This document shows, one piece after another, positions 13,789-15,955 of a stretch of 15,955 nt of DNA; within the stretch, counting starts at the first letter, position 1, and every line of letters begins with the position of its first letter. A program made the translations under genes and the position numbers. Below the pieces are notes generated by a model. That model was not told the origin of the DNA. It did not search any database and saw nothing but the letters and a program-made list of their open reading frames with translations. The DNA is from Burkholderiales bacterium (GTDB lineage: Bacteria > Pseudomonadota > Gammaproteobacteria > Burkholderiales > SG8-39), in the NCBI GenBank assembly GCA_027457185.1, contig DAIDTN010000192.1:1-15955 (forward strand). The letters are read 5' to 3'.

Positions 13789-14690
13789 TGAACGCGCCCG
13801 AGCACAAGCGCCTGGAGAAGCAGCGCATCGAAGCGCACAAGCTGGAAAAGCGCTTGTGCCGCCTCGCCGGTCAGGCGATCGCCGATTTCAACATGATCGA
13901 AGCCGGCGACCGCGTGATGGTCTGCCTCTCGGGCGGCAAGGACAGCTACGGCTTGCTCGACGTGCTGCTCAAGCTGCGCGCGCGCGCGCCGATAGACTTC
14001 GATATCGTCGCGGTCAATCTCGACCAGAAGCATCCGGGCTATCCCGCGCATGTGCTGCCCGATTACCTGAAGTCGCTGGGCATCGAGTTTCTGATCGCGG
14101 AGCAGGACACCTATTCGACGGTCAAGCGCCTGATCCCCGAAGGCAAGACCATGTGTTCGCTGTGCTCGCGCCTGCGCCGCGGCGTGCTCTACCGCCTGGC
14201 GGGCGAACTCGGCGCAACCAGGATCGCGCTCGGCCATCATCGCGACGACATCCTGGAAACTTTTTTCCTCAACCTGTTCTTCGGCGGCAAGCTGAAGGCC
14301 ATGCCGCCGAAGCTGGGCTCGGACGACGGCAAACACGTGGTGATACGCCCACTCGCCTATGTGAAGGAAAAAGACCTGGCGAGTTACGCTGCAGTGCGCG
14401 CCTTCCCCATCATTCCCTGCGACCTGTGCGGCTCGCAGGACCAGTTGCAGAGAAAACAGGTGAAGCAGTTGCTGCGTCAATGGGAAAGGGAATTCCCGGG
14501 GCGGGTCGAAACCATTTTCAACAGTCTGCAGCGGGTCACGCCTTCGCATCTGCTGGACCGCGAACTGTTCGATTTTCCCGCCGTAGCCGCCGCGGGCTTC
14601 GCCGCCGGGGATGGCGATAAAGCCTTTGATCCAGAAGACTTTTCGTCCGCGGCGACGGTCCCGCTCAGGGTCGTTTCGAGCCCGAAATAG
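13788..14690 (+). CDS. ttcA: tRNA 2-thiocytidine(32) synthetase TtcA
   Basis: It is predicted to thiolate cytidine 32 of certain tRNAs using ATP and a 4Fe-4S cluster. The 300-residue protein has the PP-loop SGGKDS at residues 48-53, the first cysteine pair Cys123 and Cys126 in CSLC and the second pair Cys211 and Cys214 in CDLCGSQ, as well as GHHRDDILETFFLNLFFGG. All are diagnostic. The ATG at 13788 forms TGATG with the pteridine reductase stop, so translation is probably coupled; a GTG one codon earlier is an alternative. The upstream in-frame TAA could therefore reduce ttcA expression. The C-terminal 40 residues after ELFDFP are variable in the family. Confidence 0.96.
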   Translation: MNAPEHKRLEKQRIEAHKLEKRLCRLAGQAIADFNMIEAGDRVMVCLSGGKDSYGLLDVLLKLRARAPIDFDIVAVNLDQKHPGYPAHVLPDYLKSLGIEFLIAEQDTYSTVKRLIPEGKTMCSLCSRLRRGVLYRLAGELGATRIALGHHRDDILETFFLNLFFGGKLKAMPPKLGSDDGKHVVIRPLAYVKEKDLASYAAVRAFPIIPCDLCGSQDQLQRKQVKQLLRQWEREFPGRVETIFNSLQRVTPSHLLDRELFDFPAVAAAGFAAGDGDKAFDPEDFSSAATVPLRVVSSPK

Positions 14691-14707
14691 ACCGATAAGT
14701 AACTGCG

Positions 14708-14738
14708 GTTTGTCAAACTCAGTTTGTCATGCTAGAAT
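14708..14738 (+). promoter_or_regulatory. Sigma70-like promoter with overlapping palindrome
   Basis: TTGTCA (14710-14715), a 17-base spacer and TAGAAT (14733-14738) make a near-consensus promoter. The -35 lies inside the perfect palindrome GTTTG-T-CAAAC (14708-14718). GTTTGTCA occurs again at 14722-14729, a 14-base period. Transcription would start at about 14744-14746, at the ATG of the HTH frame (14745), giving a leaderless mRNA. The palindrome is a plausible operator for that HTH protein. Confidence 0.6.
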
Positions 14739-14744
14739 TTTGGC

Positions 14745-15005
14745 ATGAATTGCGCTGAACGACTGGTCTCGATTTTCGGCAGCCAGGCCGAGGTGGCCCG
14801 GCGCTTGCGCCTGGATCGTGCAGTCGTGAATAACTGGGTCAAGTCCGGTTATGTTCCGGCGCGCTGGGCGATGGAGGTCGAGCAGGCCACCGAGGGCAAG
14901 GTCGCCGCGGTCGAAGTGCTCAACGAAGCCAACGCCAAGAAACCGGTCAAAGTCAAATCGCGCCCCGACGATCTGTTCGGGTCGCATCTTCCAGGGAGTG
15001 ACGCC
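14745..15005 (+). CDS. Small YdaS/Cro-like HTH domain, in frame with the next gene
   Basis: The 87 codons encode an N-terminal helix-turn-helix: RLVSIFGSQAEVARRLRLDR then AVVNNWVKSGYVPARWAMEV, resembling YdaS/Cro-type DNA-binding proteins in which the second helix is followed by W-x-x-G-x-V/I-P. From about residue 50 it is hydrophilic and lysine-rich, and it ends DDLFGSHLPGSDA. It has no stop codon of its own: the frame continues directly into the aminotransferase Met (codon 88). It could thus be the N-terminal part of an HTH-aminotransferase fusion, or a separate gene whose stop was lost by an indel (a TGA lies one frame over at 14999-15001). The start coincides with the expected transcription start of the upstream promoter. 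Confidence 0.65.
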
Positions 15006-15008
15006 ATG
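14999..15008 (+). promoter_or_regulatory. Ribosome site supporting an internal aminotransferase start
   Basis: GGGAG ends seven bases before the ATG at 15006 (CCAGGGAGTGACGCCATG). This gives the aminotransferase its own start inside the continuous frame, so the unfused enzyme can be made even if a fusion is also translated. Confidence 0.6.
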
Positions 15009-15955
15009 AGTGATTTCGCACCAGTCAAACGCATCCATTCGGTCCATCCGCCGCAGCGCACGCTGATGGGCCCCGGCCCTTCGGAGATCAACCCGCGCGT
15101 GATGGCGGCGATGAGCCTGCCGGCCATCGGCTATCTCGATCCGGTGTTCGTCGAGATGATGGAAGAGCTGAAGTCGCTGCTGCGCTACGCCTATCAGACC
15201 AAGAATGCGCTGACCTTTCCCGTTTCCGGCCCCGGCTCGGTCGGCATGGAATATTGCCTCGTCAACCCGGTCGCCCCCGGCGACAAGGTCGTCGTTTGCA
15301 GGAACGGTGTGTTCGGCGGGCGCATGATCGAGAACGTCGAGCGCGCCGGCGGCACGCCGATCATCGTCGAGGATGCCTGGGGCGAGGCGATCGACCCGCA
15401 CAAACTCGAAGATGCGCTCAAGAAGAACAAGGACGCGCGCCTGGTCGCGTTCGTGCATGCCGAGACCTCGACCGGGGTGCAGTCCGACGCGAAGGCGCTG
15501 GTGGAGGTCGCGCACAAGCACAACGCGCTCGCCATCGTCGATGCCGTCACCTCGCTCGGCGGCACGCCGGTGCTGACCGACGAATGGAACGTCGACGCGA
15601 TCTACTCCGCCAGCCAGAAATGCCTGTCGTGCACGCCGGGCCTGTCGCCGGTGTCGTTCAGCGACGCCGTGGTCGAGCACGTCAAGGCGCGCAAGGACAA
15701 GATCCATTCGTGGTTCATGGACATGAACCTGCTGCTCGGCTACTGGGGCGCGACCACCCGCACCTACCATCACACCGCGCCCACCAACAGCCTATACGCG
15801 CTGCACGAGGCGCTGCTGATCCTCAAGGAAGAGGGCATCGAGAATGCCTGGGCGCGGCATACGCGCCATCACCTCGCGCTCAAAGCCGGCCTCGAAGCGA
15901 TGGGGCTGAAGTTCCTGGTGAAAGAAGAGGCGCAGCTGCCGCAGATGAACGCGGT
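15006..15955 (+). CDS. Alanine-glyoxylate-type aminotransferase, 3' end beyond window
   Basis: This class V PLP-dependent aminotransferase is predicted to move an amino group from alanine or serine to glyoxylate. About 316 residues are visible of an expected 380-400. It opens with QRTLMGPGPSEINPRV, the family's usual start of the fold. PVSGPGSVGMEY is in the cofactor phosphate region. Asp179 in VDAVTSLGG would hold the pyridine nitrogen and Lys205 in SASQKCLSCTPG would form the Schiff base. YHHTAPTNSLYAL follows. Alanine-glyoxylate and serine-glyoxylate specificities cannot be separated from this part. It has a good ribosome site, yet its frame is open upstream through the HTH domain. Confidence 0.92.
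   Translation, partial: MSDFAPVKRIHSVHPPQRTLMGPGPSEINPRVMAAMSLPAIGYLDPVFVEMMEELKSLLRYAYQTKNALTFPVSGPGSVGMEYCLVNPVAPGDKVVVCRNGVFGGRMIENVERAGGTPIIVEDAWGEAIDPHKLEDALKKNKDARLVAFVHAETSTGVQSDAKALVEVAHKHNALAIVDAVTSLGGTPVLTDEWNVDAIYSASQKCLSCTPGLSPVSFSDAVVEHVKARKDKIHSWFMDMNLLLGYWGATTRTYHHTAPTNSLYALHEALLILKEEGIENAWARHTRHHLALKAGLEAMGLKFLVKEEAQLPQMNA

Noticed and set aside
14727..15773. 348-codon minus-strand frame opposite the HTH and aminotransferase
   Set aside because: Rich in His, Arg and Asp as expected for the antisense of GC-rich coding DNA; the plus strand has complete PLP-enzyme motifs.
1..15955. Stop-codon reassignment to explain the internal TAA and TAG codons
   Set aside because: TAA, TAG and TGA all end intact genes elsewhere in the window, and the internal stops fall in frames with other damage or single-base explanations.

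Overview
The window is a GC-rich chromosomal segment, most likely from a betaproteobacterium. This is inferred from gene content and order: slt, an NDUFA9-like epimerase, a GST and cca on one side, and MidA-type methyltransferase, pteridine reductase and ttcA on the other. No rRNA, tRNA, CRISPR array or integrase gene was seen.

Left block (about 1-6370): a gene-poor end with a possible GNAT remnant, a small membrane protein and 5-formyltetrahydrofolate cyclo-ligase on the minus strand. Then comes a tight plus-strand run of lytic transglycosylase, NDUFA9-like protein, GST and CCA tRNA nucleotidyltransferase, with 4-bp ATGA and GTGA overlaps. A decayed reading frame (6372-6720) follows cca.

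Middle block (about 6727-9424), the most unusual part: visibly less GC-rich and all on the minus strand. It reads like a small integron gene-cassette array without an integrase (CALIN type). In transcription order it holds the left half of an attC site, a truncated and nonsense-mutated RelE-type toxin with an intact XRE antitoxin whose stop codon lies inside an attC site, a beta-carbonic anhydrase followed at once by a second attC-like site, and a small ABM-family monooxygenase ending in a short attC-like site. A PAS-GGDEF diguanylate cyclase comes last and may be a further cassette or flanking DNA. The left arms of three sites share CGGAC, and the best-folding one has two extrahelical bases six pairs apart, the usual attC geometry.

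Right block (about 9425-15955): a DUF2905 membrane protein, a YfcG-type GST and an alpha/beta hydrolase, then MarC and a MidA-type methyltransferase as a minus-strand pair. Divergent from them are pteridine reductase (with an in-frame TAA at codon 51) and ttcA. Last is a small HTH domain reading in frame, without a stop, into an alanine-glyoxylate-type aminotransferase that runs off the end. A sigma70-like promoter placed so that the transcript would be leaderless precedes the HTH frame.

Several frames carry single disabling lesions (the toxin, pteridine reductase and post-cca remnants). These are either real decay or assembly errors, and the sequence alone cannot tell which.
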